Shown here one piece after another: positions 1-5,844 of a stretch of 7,727 bases of DNA. The notes under the pieces are model-generated. The model was not told the origin of the DNA and searched no databases. It worked only from the letters and a program-made list of their open reading frames with translations. The stretch's first letter is position 1. Each line of letters starts with the position of its first letter. Position numbers and translations under genes: made by a program. Source of the DNA: Cycloclasticus sp. (GTDB lineage: Bacteria; Pseudomonadota; Gammaproteobacteria; Methylococcales; Cycloclasticaceae); the NCBI GenBank assembly GCA_016764415.1, contig JAESRY010000070.1, forward strand, positions 10,644 to 18,370. The letters run 5' to 3'.

Positions 1-1302
1 ATTTAATCTAACAACGGGTTCTGTGTTCGACTGCCTTAAATTAAACCGCCAATTATCAAACTCTAGCCCAATACCATCGGTCTCATCAATATTATTCGCT
101 TGGTCTTTAAAAGCATCCAGCACGCGTTTTATTGATCCGCTAGGATCAGCCAATGTACTGTTAATTTCACCCGATGATGGAAAAGCTGTAATTCGCTCAG
201 CCACCAATTCGGACAGCTTTTGGTTTTTTGCACTTAATAAGCCAATAACAAGCAACCAAGGAATCATTCCGCTATCGCAATAGGCGAAGTCTTTAAAGTA
301 ATGATGTGCGCTCATTTCACCGCCATACACGGCATCTTCTTTTCGCATGCGCTCTTTTATAAACGCATGGCCTGTTTTGCTCATTATTGCTGTGCCGCCT
401 GCCGAGTTGACAATGTCAATGGTGTTCCAGGTTAACCGTGGGTCATAAATAATTTTTGCGCCTGGGTTTTTGGCTAAAAAAGCATCTGCCAACAACCCAA
501 CGATGTAATAACCTTCTATAAAAGCGCCATTTTCATCGAATAAGAAACATCGGTCAAAGTCACCGTCCCATGCTATTCCAAGGTCTGCACCATGTTCTTT
601 GACTGCATTTGCCGTTGCTGGACGATTTTCAATTAATAAAGGGTTGGGTATGCCATTGGGGAAAGTACCGTCCGCTTGATGATGGACTTTTATAAACTCA
701 ACGGGAATAGCCGCTGATTTGAAATGCTTTTCAAGCTCATCAATCACATGCCCGGCAGCGCCATTGCCCGCGTTAACCACTATTTTTAAGGGTCGTAGCT
801 TTTCAAGCTCAACATAACCCAGCATATGATCAACATAAGCATCTAACGTGGATATTTTTTCAGTTGTTCCTCTTGTTGCGAAATCAACGGGTGGAAAATT
901 ATTTTCCTCTGCTAGTCGCTGAATATCATTTAAACCGGTATCTCCACTGATTGGCTTAGAATCTTCGCGCACTAATTTCATGCCGTTAAAATCAATAGGG
1001 TTATGGCTTGCGGTCACTTCAATGCCGCCATCTACAGCTAAATATTTAGTAGCGAAATAAATCTCTTCTGTGCCGACCATACCAATATCAATAACATTAA
1101 CGCCTGCATCTTTTAGCCCATTTGAAACAGCTAATTTAAGCGCTTCGCTTGTTTCGCGAATATCACCACCCACAACAACCGTTTTCGCTTTTAAGTAAAC
1201 GCCCATTGCTCTACCAACCCGGTAAGCAACATCCTCATTTAGCTCTTCGCCTAAGCGGCCTCTTATATCATACGCTTTAAAACACGTTAATTTAGTCTTC
1301 AT
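1..1302 (-). CDS. manB: Phosphomannomutase/phosphoglucomutase, C-terminus cut by window edge
   Basis: Alpha-D-phosphohexomutase family enzyme. It interconverts mannose 6-phosphate and mannose 1-phosphate, and often the glucose phosphates, to supply GDP-mannose or UDP-glucose for surface polysaccharide; it acts in the cytoplasm. The visible 434 residues show the family signatures in order. The phosphoserine loop TASHNP is at 97-102 with Ser99 as the phosphorylated residue. The metal loop DGDFDR is at 246-251. The sugar-binding GGEMSAHH is at 327-334, and the phosphate-binding [10 protein letters not shown] is at 423-432. The E. coli ManB/CpsG homologue is about 456 residues, so roughly 20 are missing beyond base 1. 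The ATG at 1302-1300 has an AAGGA ribosome site about 8 nt upstream, and the protein begins [15 protein letters not shown], as expected for the family. It could also be called algC or cpsG; sequence alone does not settle substrate preference. It stands alone, with a possible promoter at 1342-1371. Confidence 0.93.
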   Translation of the reverse strand, partial: MKTKLTCFKAYDIRGRLGEELNEDVAYRVGRAMGVYLKAKTVVVGGDIRETSEALKLAVSNGLKDAGVNVIDIGMVGTEEIYFATKYLAVDGGIEVTASHNPIDFNGMKLVREDSKPISGDTGLNDIQRLAEENNFPPVDFATRGTTEKISTLDAYVDHMLGYVELEKLRPLKIVVNAGNGAAGHVIDELEKHFKSAAIPVEFIKVHHQADGTFPNGIPNPLLIENRPATANAVKEHGADLGIAWDGDFDRCFLFDENGAFIEGYYIVGLLADAFLAKNPGAKIIYDPRLTWNTIDIVNSAGGTAIMSKTGHAFIKERMRKEDAVYGGEMSAHHYFKDFAYCDSGMIPWLLVIGLLSAKNQKLSELVAERITAFPSSGEINSTLADPSGSIKRVLDAFKDQANNIDETDGIGLEFDNWRFNLRQSNTEPVVRLN

Positions 1303-1341
1303 AACAATTCCTTTTGGGCATATCTGGTTAAACCTTAACGA

Positions 1342-1371
1342 ATTTTAACAGTTAAAGAAAGCTGTTGTTAA
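1342..1371 (-). promoter_or_regulatory. Possible sigma-70 promoter of the phosphomannomutase gene
   Basis: Read on the minus strand, TTAACA (1371-1366) and TAAAAT (1347-1342) are separated by 18 nt, each matching the sigma-70 consensus at 5 of 6 positions. The -10 box ends about 39 nt before the ATG. An AACAG/CTGTT dyad lies within the spacer and could be an operator or chance. This is inferred from motif match only. Confidence 0.35.
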
Positions 1372-1447
1372 ACGACTAGATTCAATTTACGGACAGAGCA
1401 AGCCTAAAAATAGCTTAGGTGATAAATTATCTAAGGCTTTGAGTGTA

Positions 1448-1499
1448 TGGGACTGGCATGAGGATTCGAACCACCGTCGGCTGATATGTGATCAGATGC
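1448..1499 (-). pseudogene. Truncated tRNA 3' half, resembling the adjacent tRNA-Thr
   Basis: On the minus strand this reads as the 3' half of a tRNA: a degraded anticodon arm (about 1480-1496), T-arm with the TTCGAAT loop (1464-1470), an acceptor 3' strand and CCA (1450-1448). A 17-bp stretch (1460-1476) is identical to 1755-1771 in the intact tRNA-Thr, and CGGCTGAT (1478-1485) also repeats at 1774-1781. The homologous blocks sit at a constant offset of 295-296 nt. No D-arm or 5' acceptor strand follows, position 33 would be C rather than U, and the T-stem has mismatches, so it is not a working tRNA. Likely origins are an att-site duplication left by an integrated element, or a relic of a second tRNA gene. 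Confidence 0.6.
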
Positions 1500-1550
1500 A
1501 TAAACATGATTAAGCGAATTAAAACAAGCAGTTAGTTACGCGCAACGCTT

Positions 1551-1562
1551 TGGTTGTCCACT
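1551..1562. repeat. Inverted copy of TGGACAAC-type repeat, left
   Basis: TGGTTGTCCACT at 1551-1562. Bases 1551-1560 are the perfect reverse complement of 1678-1687, and 1553-1562 the perfect reverse complement of 1687-1696. It lies about 75 bp from the decayed tRNA repeat ending at 1476. It resembles an arm-type binding site for a tyrosine recombinase; that role is inference. Confidence 0.5.
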
Positions 1563-1677
1563 CATTGTTCATTCCGGTTGGAATAACTACTATTTAAGGC
1601 CTTATTTGGAACGGGTTACTGACTATTAACCTAGGGGCGATTTCTTAAATGAATTGTTGTCATTTCTTGCTAGTAAT

Positions 1678-1696
1678 TGGACAACCAGTGGACAAC
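1678..1696. repeat. Direct pair of TGGACAAC repeats, right
   Basis: TGGACAAC occurs at 1678-1685 and again at 1689-1696. The 11-bp period is about one helical turn, with an inverted copy at 1553-1560. The pair is about 59 bp from the homologous block starting at 1755 in tRNA-Thr, roughly mirroring the left copy. Helically phased short direct repeats next to a tRNA 3' end are typical of integrase arm sites, but no integrase gene is present here. Confidence 0.5.
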
Positions 1697-1703
1697 GGGT
1701 AAT

Positions 1704-1736
1704 AAAAAAGGCCTTCAACAATCGCTGAAAGCCTTT
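1704..1736 (-). terminator. Rho-independent terminator after tRNA-Thr
   Basis: On the minus strand an 11-bp stem (AAAGGCTTTCA with TGAAGGCCTTT, one G-U pair) encloses an 8-nt loop and runs into a T tract (1709-1704). It begins 7 nt after the CCA of tRNA-Thr, so it should end both the tRNA transcript and any read-through from birA-coaX-SPOR. Confidence 0.8.
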
Positions 1737-1742
1737 AGAATA

Positions 1743-1818
1743 TGGAGCTGGTGAGAGGATTCGAACCACCGACCGGCTGATTACAAATCAGCTGCTCTAC
1801 CGACTGAGCTACACCAGC
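1743..1818 (-). tRNA. tRNA-Thr (anticodon UGU)
   Basis: The 76-nt cloverleaf includes encoded CCA. The acceptor stem GCTGGTG/CACCAGC has 7 perfect pairs. The anticodon stem GCTGA/TCAGC encloses the loop TTTGTAA with anticodon TGT, the T-loop is TTCGAAT, the discriminator is U and CCA is at 1745-1743. The T-stem GGTGG/CCTCT is imperfect, with a U51-U63 mismatch and a G49-U65 wobble. Position just downstream of birA matches E. coli, where thrU (also UGU) lies in the birA-coaA-thrU-tyrU-glyT-thrT-tufB cluster. Here no other tRNA or tufB follows. Confidence 0.95.
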
Positions 1819-1830
1819 GTCAGGGCGCGT

Positions 1831-1859
1831 ATTCTAATCTAAATGAAAATCTCGGGCAA
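1831..1859 (-). promoter_or_regulatory. Promoter of tRNA-Thr
   Basis: On the minus strand TTGCCC (1859-1854) and TAGAAT (1836-1831) are separated by exactly 17 nt. The G+C-rich stretch ACGCGCCC follows before the tRNA 5' end at 1818, the discriminator type typical of stringently controlled stable RNA promoters. The -35 box sits just beyond the stop codon of the upstream SPOR-like gene, so the tRNA probably has its own promoter in addition to read-through. Confidence 0.55.
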
Positions 1860-1862
1860 TAC

Positions 1863-2531
1863 TTAACAGCTAGTTTTTCGAATACCGCTTTCCGAACCAC
1901 CTTGGCTTCGATTCAAATAATCTTGAATTAGTCTTATACCACCATTTATTTCTACTTTTACACTATAACGGGACTTCTCATTACGGATAATCTCTGCACT
2001 AACGCCCTTGTTCTTTAGTTCTTTTAATCTCTTTTCAGAGCTGTCAGCTGTTTTATATAAGCCTAACGACACCACGCCTTTATTGCCGCCATTAGGCACA
2101 AGCCACAAATCGACAACACCCTTTGATTTTAACTCCTTCACATTCGCCAATGACTGAACCCAATCACCACTAGATGGAAAAACCACCCAAAATTCTTTAA
2201 ACACCTTATGAGAAACAACCGATGCACGCCCCTCTACAGCACTTAAGCCTGTCGCTAGCCTACTCGCATCACTTTTTTTGGCAAAGTCACCCACTAAATA
2301 ACACTCGTTTTTAAGCCCTGCACTGACTGGTGTAACCGAGCCTTCAAGTACCCGCTTTCTTGCCAGCTGCTGAGTTACCTCTTCTTTTGAAACAAACGTT
2401 AATTTCTCGAGCTTACTTTCGGCATATAGAGGTACTTGCTGACGTGGCATTACTTGCGTTGTACTTGCCGTCATTTCCCAAAAGAAATAAACCACATTCA
2501 AAAAGGCTAGCAATAATAACAAATTTTTCAT
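1863..2531 (-). CDS. SPOR-like envelope protein downstream of coaX
   Basis: A 222-residue protein with an N-terminal hydrophobic segment (about residues 3-19) and almost no cytoplasmic lead, so either membrane-anchored or exported. The rest resembles SPOR domains, which bind denuded peptidoglycan at septa. Two SPOR-like stretches are visible. One is at about 76-118 (CYLVGDFAKKSDASRL, then FWVVFP). The other is at about 138-196 (VVSLGLYKTADSSEKRL, then YSVKVEI). Both have the usual pattern of a strand, an aromatic or hydrophobic turn, an Ala/Leu helix and a closing strand. A similar SPOR-family gene follows coaX in Pseudomonas. Its ATG overlaps the coaX stop (ATGA), so translation is probably coupled. 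The ribosome site is weak (GAAGAG). Cys77 and Cys222 are the only cysteines. Cell-division involvement is inference; the exact function is unknown. Confidence 0.75.
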   Translation of the reverse strand: MKNLLLLLAFLNVVYFFWEMTASTTQVMPRQQVPLYAESKLEKLTFVSKEEVTQQLARKRVLEGSVTPVSAGLKNECYLVGDFAKKSDASRLATGLSAVEGRASVVSHKVFKEFWVVFPSSGDWVQSLANVKELKSKGVVDLWLVPNGGNKGVVSLGLYKTADSSEKRLKELKNKGVSAEIIRNEKSRYSVKVEINGGIRLIQDYLNRSQGGSESGIRKTSC

Positions 2532-3265
2532 ACGCTACTCTTCGATATTAATCGCAACCCCTGCAACACAAGATCTTTTTCTATATAAATCAACTCACCT
2601 AGGCCTTGCAACAATGATTTCGCATGCCCCCCTGTTAGGACTATCGATATCTTTTGCTGATACTGAGCTGCTATTTCAGCCACCTTTTCTCGAACAAAAA
2701 TCTGCAGCATTTGCTCAATACCAAACACAACAGCTTCACTTGTGTTCTTGCCTAAATGACCAGAGTTATTCGCCTTTTCAAGATGGATTTTTTGCGTATT
2801 ATCAAGCAAGCACCCTTTCATTAAGTCCGAGCCAGGAACAATAAACCCGCCCATGTGTTTACCATTTCCCTGTAAAAAATCCATTGTTAATGCCGTACCA
2901 CTATCCACAACGCACAGCATTCCAGAATATTTATTATGCGCAGCAAGCATTGCTAACCAACGATCTGCACCAAGCTGCTGAGGTTCTTTGTAAACATTGG
3001 TCACGCCACAAGCTTCCCTCGTGCTTTCTATAAAAACAGGCAGTGGCTGACGCTGACTTTCGGACCATGTATTTAAATCATGGTGAAAACTATCAGAACC
3101 CACGCTTGAAACAGAGATTGCAGAAAGTTCTATTGATTGCAAAATAGAAAGACCGCCCAGTAGCGGTACATCATTGGTAAAGGCCCCCTCATTTAATAAA
3201 GAGCCTTTTTCAACCAGTTGCCACTTAAGTGCCGTATTACCCCTATCTATGAATAACTGTTTCAT
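2528..3265 (-). CDS. coaX: Type III pantothenate kinase
   Basis: Phosphorylates pantothenate with ATP, the first step of coenzyme A synthesis, in the cytoplasm. At 245 residues the length is normal for CoaX. Family motifs in order: the phosphate-binding loop DRGNTALKW (7-15), LGADRW (98-103) with the catalytic-base Asp101, DSGTALTMD (121-129), GGFIVPG (139-145) and TGGHA (211-215). Type III enzymes are unrelated to the CoaA of E. coli, are not strongly feedback-inhibited by CoA and need a monovalent cation. The ATG at 3265 directly abuts the birA TAA, and the stop overlaps the next gene, so birA-coaX-SPOR is one unit. The ribosome site is poor, consistent with coupling to birA translation. 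Confidence 0.95.
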   Translation of the reverse strand: MKQLFIDRGNTALKWQLVEKGSLLNEGAFTNDVPLLGGLSILQSIELSAISVSSVGSDSFHHDLNTWSESQRQPLPVFIESTREACGVTNVYKEPQQLGADRWLAMLAAHNKYSGMLCVVDSGTALTMDFLQGNGKHMGGFIVPGSDLMKGCLLDNTQKIHLEKANNSGHLGKNTSEAVVFGIEQMLQIFVREKVAEIAAQYQQKISIVLTGGHAKSLLQGLGELIYIEKDLVLQGLRLISKSSV

Positions 3266-4261
3266 TTAACCGTCACTGAGCCTTAAGCTCACTTCGCCAG
3301 ACATAATGTTTTTCACCTTGCCACCCGCCATCTTTAAAAACAGCTCGCCACTAGTTGATATACCATTCGCGACACCTTCTTCATATTGCCCGCCAGAGAT
3401 AATTCTGACCTTCTTGCCCGCATAGCAATCAAATGTATTCCATTGCTCAACATAAGGCGATAAACCGCCCTGCTCATACCCGTCTAAAACACCTAAGACA
3501 TAATCAATCAAGCGGCCTGCTAGCCTATTCCTGCCCATTGGTCCACCATAAGCCTTATGCATATCAACCCATGGTTGATCAATATCATTTGATGACACAG
3601 AGCTCATTTGGTAATTAATGCCTATACCAATAATAGCCGTATAGCTGCCTTGGCTCTCCCCCTGAATTTCCACTAAGATTCCGCCGAGTTTTTTGCCTTG
3701 CCATAAAATGTCATTTGGCCACTTTAAGCCATGTTCACCCAAACCCAACTCTTTTAACGTGTTACAAACGGCTACGCCACACGCCAAACTCAAACCTGAC
3801 AACGCTGATATTCCACCCTTAAAATTCCATAAAAAAGAAACATAAAGATTTTGGCCATAGGGCGAAACCCAAGTTTTACCTAACCGGCCGCGCCCCATTG
3901 TTTGCATTTCCGCCATACAAATTGAGCCATTAAGTAACGACTTTAAACTGTGTTGCTGAGCGATATATTGATTCGTTGACTGACAGACATCAAGCACATC
4001 TAATTGAGCTAGTAACTTCCGTCTGTCCGCAGATATATTTGAAATAATACGCTGCTTGTCTAATAATTCAATCGATAGTTTTAGACGAGTGCCTTTACCT
4101 TTAACTGCATGAAATTCAAAACCTACTTTTTCTAAAGCTTTAAGGTAATTCCAAATAGATGCTCGGCTGACTTCTAACTCTTCGGCTAATTCTTGGCCAG
4201 AAAAAAAACGGCCATTGGCCATTCGTTTTATGATCGTTTTTTGGGCCGAAGACAGTTCCAT
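3266..4261 (-). CDS. birA: Bifunctional biotin-protein ligase / biotin operon repressor
   Basis: Activates biotin as biotinyl-5'-AMP and transfers it to the biotin carrier subunit of acetyl-CoA carboxylase. The N-terminal domain suggests it also represses biotin genes. Of 331 residues, an HTH_11-type helix-turn-helix occupies about 17-45 (SGQELAEELEVSRASIWNYL is its core). The catalytic domain has the biotinyl-AMP loop GRGRLGKTW (123-131), KWPND (180-184), GILVE (194-198) and GIGIN (212-216). The C-terminal SH3-like domain spans about 278-329. The ATG at 4261 is the first start after an in-frame TGA, and alignment with E. coli BirA favours it, but no ribosome site precedes it (CTTTTTCC). A possible promoter lies so close that the mRNA may be leaderless. 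First gene of birA-coaX-SPOR. Confidence 0.96.
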   Translation of the reverse strand: MELSSAQKTIIKRMANGRFFSGQELAEELEVSRASIWNYLKALEKVGFEFHAVKGKGTRLKLSIELLDKQRIISNISADRRKLLAQLDVLDVCQSTNQYIAQQHSLKSLLNGSICMAEMQTMGRGRLGKTWVSPYGQNLYVSFLWNFKGGISALSGLSLACGVAVCNTLKELGLGEHGLKWPNDILWQGKKLGGILVEIQGESQGSYTAIIGIGINYQMSSVSSNDIDQPWVDMHKAYGGPMGRNRLAGRLIDYVLGVLDGYEQGGLSPYVEQWNTFDCYAGKKVRIISGGQYEEGVANGISTSGELFLKMAGGKVKNIMSGEVSLRLSDG

Positions 4262-4267
4262 GGAAAA

Positions 4268-4298
4268 AGCATAACAGCTTCAAACAAGCTACAGACAA
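4268..4298 (-). promoter_or_regulatory. Possible extended -10 promoter of birA
   Basis: On the minus strand TGTTATGCT (4276-4268) matches an extended -10 element (TGnTATAAT; the hexamer TATGCT matches 4 of 6). A weak -35 TTGTCT lies at 4298-4293 with a 19-nt spacer. Only six bases separate the hexamer from the ATG, placing the expected transcription start at or next to the start codon. Motif-based only. Confidence 0.3.
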
Positions 4299-4320
4299 AA
4301 GCCTGTTAAAAACAGGCTTT
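4298..4320 (-). terminator. Rho-independent terminator after pomA-pomB-pilZ
   Basis: A perfect 10-bp stem (AAAGCCTGTT with AACAGGCTTT) with a 3-nt loop, 8 nt after the pilZ stop. On the minus strand the stem ends in TTT and continues with one more T, then G, so the U tract is short. Its symmetry could allow weak function on either strand. It separates the flagellar unit from birA. Confidence 0.7.
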
Positions 4321-4328
4321 ATTGGGCG

Positions 4329-4898
4329 TTATTCATTTTGATCGCGAATATCATTCATCTGTTTTTTAACTACATGACGAATTAATAAATCCCTATCCGC
4401 ATCGTTCAACTGACTAAACTCCACAGCGACTCTAAATTGAGCACCTTCAGGCTTACAAGAAACAGTTTTTGAAAATGTTTTTATGCTCGCTAGCGACGGC
4501 ATTAATATAAATTTAATTTCTACGCTTCCGCCAACATATAATGCCTCATCAGTGGTAAATGAAACACCTGACGCACTAATATTAACTGGCTGTTTGCTTT
4601 TAACAAATAACTCATCACTGTCCATCATCATGTGATGCGCTAACAAGTTGATTTTAGCTTCTATAAAAGAAAAGTAGCGCGCCATTTCGGGCGATTCTTT
4701 TTCGACATGACGAAAGTGTATGCGCGACACTTCATTCATTTTTTCCAATTCATTTGCCAACGATAATGACTCATTCCCAACTATCTTTAAACCTTCATTA
4801 TCAGTTACTTCACCTTCATACACATGACGATAGCTTAAAGCCACCTCGTCATCAATTCTAAAAAAGCCTCTGCGTTCTTTGCCTTCCTGTTCACTCAT
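4329..4898 (-). CDS. PilZ-domain protein coupled to the stator genes; likely c-di-GMP receptor
   Basis: A 189-residue soluble protein with no signal or membrane segment. The N-terminus carries ERRGFFR (8-14), the RxxxR arm that binds c-di-GMP in PilZ domains. The second motif, NISASG (106-111), matches [D/N]xSxxG. Hydrophobic strands follow (GSVEIKFILM at 124-133; FRVAVEFSQL at 155-164), as in the PilZ beta-barrel. The motifs are usually 20-30 residues apart; here about 90 residues intervene. The insert (about 40-100) is Leu, Glu and Met rich and probably helical, recalling the helix-extended tetrameric PilZ proteins described in xanthomonads. The start overlaps the pomB stop by one base (TAATG), with GGTGAG as ribosome site, so expression is coupled to the stator. 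By analogy with YcgR and FlgZ it may brake the motor when c-di-GMP is high; that role is inference. Confidence 0.8.
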   Translation of the reverse strand: MSEQEGKERRGFFRIDDEVALSYRHVYEGEVTDNEGLKIVGNESLSLANELEKMNEVSRIHFRHVEKESPEMARYFSFIEAKINLLAHHMMMDSDELFVKSKQPVNISASGVSFTTDEALYVGGSVEIKFILMPSLASIKTFSKTVSCKPEGAQFRVAVEFSQLNDADRDLLIRHVVKKQMNDIRDQNE

Positions 4899-5824
4899 TA
4901 CTGTCTCACCACTTCTAAAATTGGATCATTTAAATCTTGCGGCATTTCACCCTGAATTAGAATGATTTCCACCCGCCTATTTTGTGCTCTATTTTCTGGC
5001 GTATCATTATCCACCAAAGGCACCGTGTCGGCATGCCCTTCAATAATCATCCGCTGTTCATCTACCGAACCATCGGCTAATAATGTCTGCACAACGGACA
5101 CGGCTCGTGCCGCAGAAAGCTCCCAGTTTGAACGATATAAACCCGCCTTGATGGGAATATCATCGGTGTGTCCAGCTACGGTTACCGTACCCGTACTACC
5201 ATTTACCACCGCTGTAATCTTATCCATAATCGGCAAGAACGCGGGGTTTAACTCAGCGCCTCCTGACGGGAACGAGCCATTCTCGTGAATTCTAATAATG
5301 ACTCGAGCAAGGTCCGTTTCAACACTGACCATACTTTCCTCAATCTCCTCTATCATGAATTCTTTTATCTCTTCAGCCAGCTCTTTCGCTTCTTTAATTT
5401 TATTTTCAGTGGCCTCAACATACTCAGTCACAATTTGAGCTTTTGCTTCAATATCTTCCTGCTTTTGCGCCTGCTCTTGTTTTTTCTCTTCCGAATCAGC
5501 TTCAGAGTCTTTACCTAAAAATTCTTGTTCTGAATCGGTTGTTTGTTGGCGAACTATATCCAAAATAGTATGGTCTCCAGCGGCTGGGCTAAAGTGTTGA
5601 GCAACCACACTCGTTCCTTTGACAATTTCATAAACTGGAACCTCTCGTTGCACGCCAAACGCATCGTTTAACGATTCAGCCATTTTCTTGAAGCGGTTTG
5701 CATCCATCGTTGCCATTGATAACAGCAAAACGAAAAAGCACATTAGCAGTGACATTAAGTCAGCAAAAGTACCCATCCACGCAGGCAAGCCAGCTACGCA
5801 CTTAGGACATTTTTCCTCATCCAT
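4898..5824 (-). CDS. pomB: Flagellar motor stator protein PomB (MotB family)
   Basis: Peptidoglycan-anchored half of the ion-driven stator. In 308 residues there is a short cytoplasmic tail, then GLPAWMGTFADLMSLL leading a single membrane helix (about 18-38). Asp22 is the ion-carrying aspartate, equivalent to Asp24 of Vibrio PomB. A plug-like amphipathic segment (41-58) and PomB-type KGTSVVAQ (69-76) follow, then a Glu/Lys/Gln-rich, probably coiled-coil linker (about 97-165). The OmpA-like domain covers about 172-292 with AGHTDDIPI (217-225), the YRSNWELS core (230-237) and NRRVEI (282-287). The GLPxWMGTFADLMSLLMCFFVLL stretch is far closer to PomB than to proton-type MotB, so sodium coupling is likely. 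The tail carries a CPKC motif (6-9). It lies 20 nt after pomA with GGTAAGG as ribosome site and overlaps pilZ by one base. Confidence 0.93.
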   Translation of the reverse strand: MDEEKCPKCVAGLPAWMGTFADLMSLLMCFFVLLLSMATMDANRFKKMAESLNDAFGVQREVPVYEIVKGTSVVAQHFSPAAGDHTILDIVRQQTTDSEQEFLGKDSEADSEEKKQEQAQKQEDIEAKAQIVTEYVEATENKIKEAKELAEEIKEFMIEEIEESMVSVETDLARVIIRIHENGSFPSGGAELNPAFLPIMDKITAVVNGSTGTVTVAGHTDDIPIKAGLYRSNWELSAARAVSVVQTLLADGSVDEQRMIIEGHADTVPLVDNDTPENRAQNRRVEIILIQGEMPQDLNDPILEVVRQ

Positions 5825-5844
5825 GTGTATGCCTTACCATTCAG

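Larger units (their letters stand above)
1303..1742. other. 440-nt non-coding region with tRNA-integration scar
   Basis: No convincing coding frame is seen. From low to high coordinates it holds the ribosome site and probable promoter of the phosphomannomutase gene (about 1303-1371). Next is a weak 6-bp inverted repeat (AAGCCT at 1400-1405 with AGGCTT at 1434-1439), then a degraded tRNA 3' half (1448-1499). These are followed by a TGGACAAC-type repeat family (1551-1562 and 1678-1696) and a minus-strand terminator (1704-1736). Short palindromes also occur (ATTCC/GGAAT at 1571-1584; TAAGGCCTTA at 1595-1604). The arrangement suggests the two ends of an element once integrated in tRNA-Thr, with its interior deleted. 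Confidence 0.6.

Noticed and set aside
23..283. Plus-strand 86-residue frame
   Set aside because: Antisense to the phosphomannomutase gene, which keeps its catalytic motifs throughout this stretch.
1400..1439. Terminator in front of the phosphomannomutase gene
   Set aside because: Only six pairs, a 28-nt loop and no T tract after the stem on either strand.
1448..1499. A second intact tRNA gene
   Set aside because: No D-arm or 5' acceptor strand, C at position 33 and T-stem mismatches.
5285..5518. Plus-strand Phe/Leu-rich frame that looks like a membrane peptide
   Set aside because: It is the antisense of the Glu/Lys-rich PomB linker, which always gives Phe/Leu codons on the other strand.
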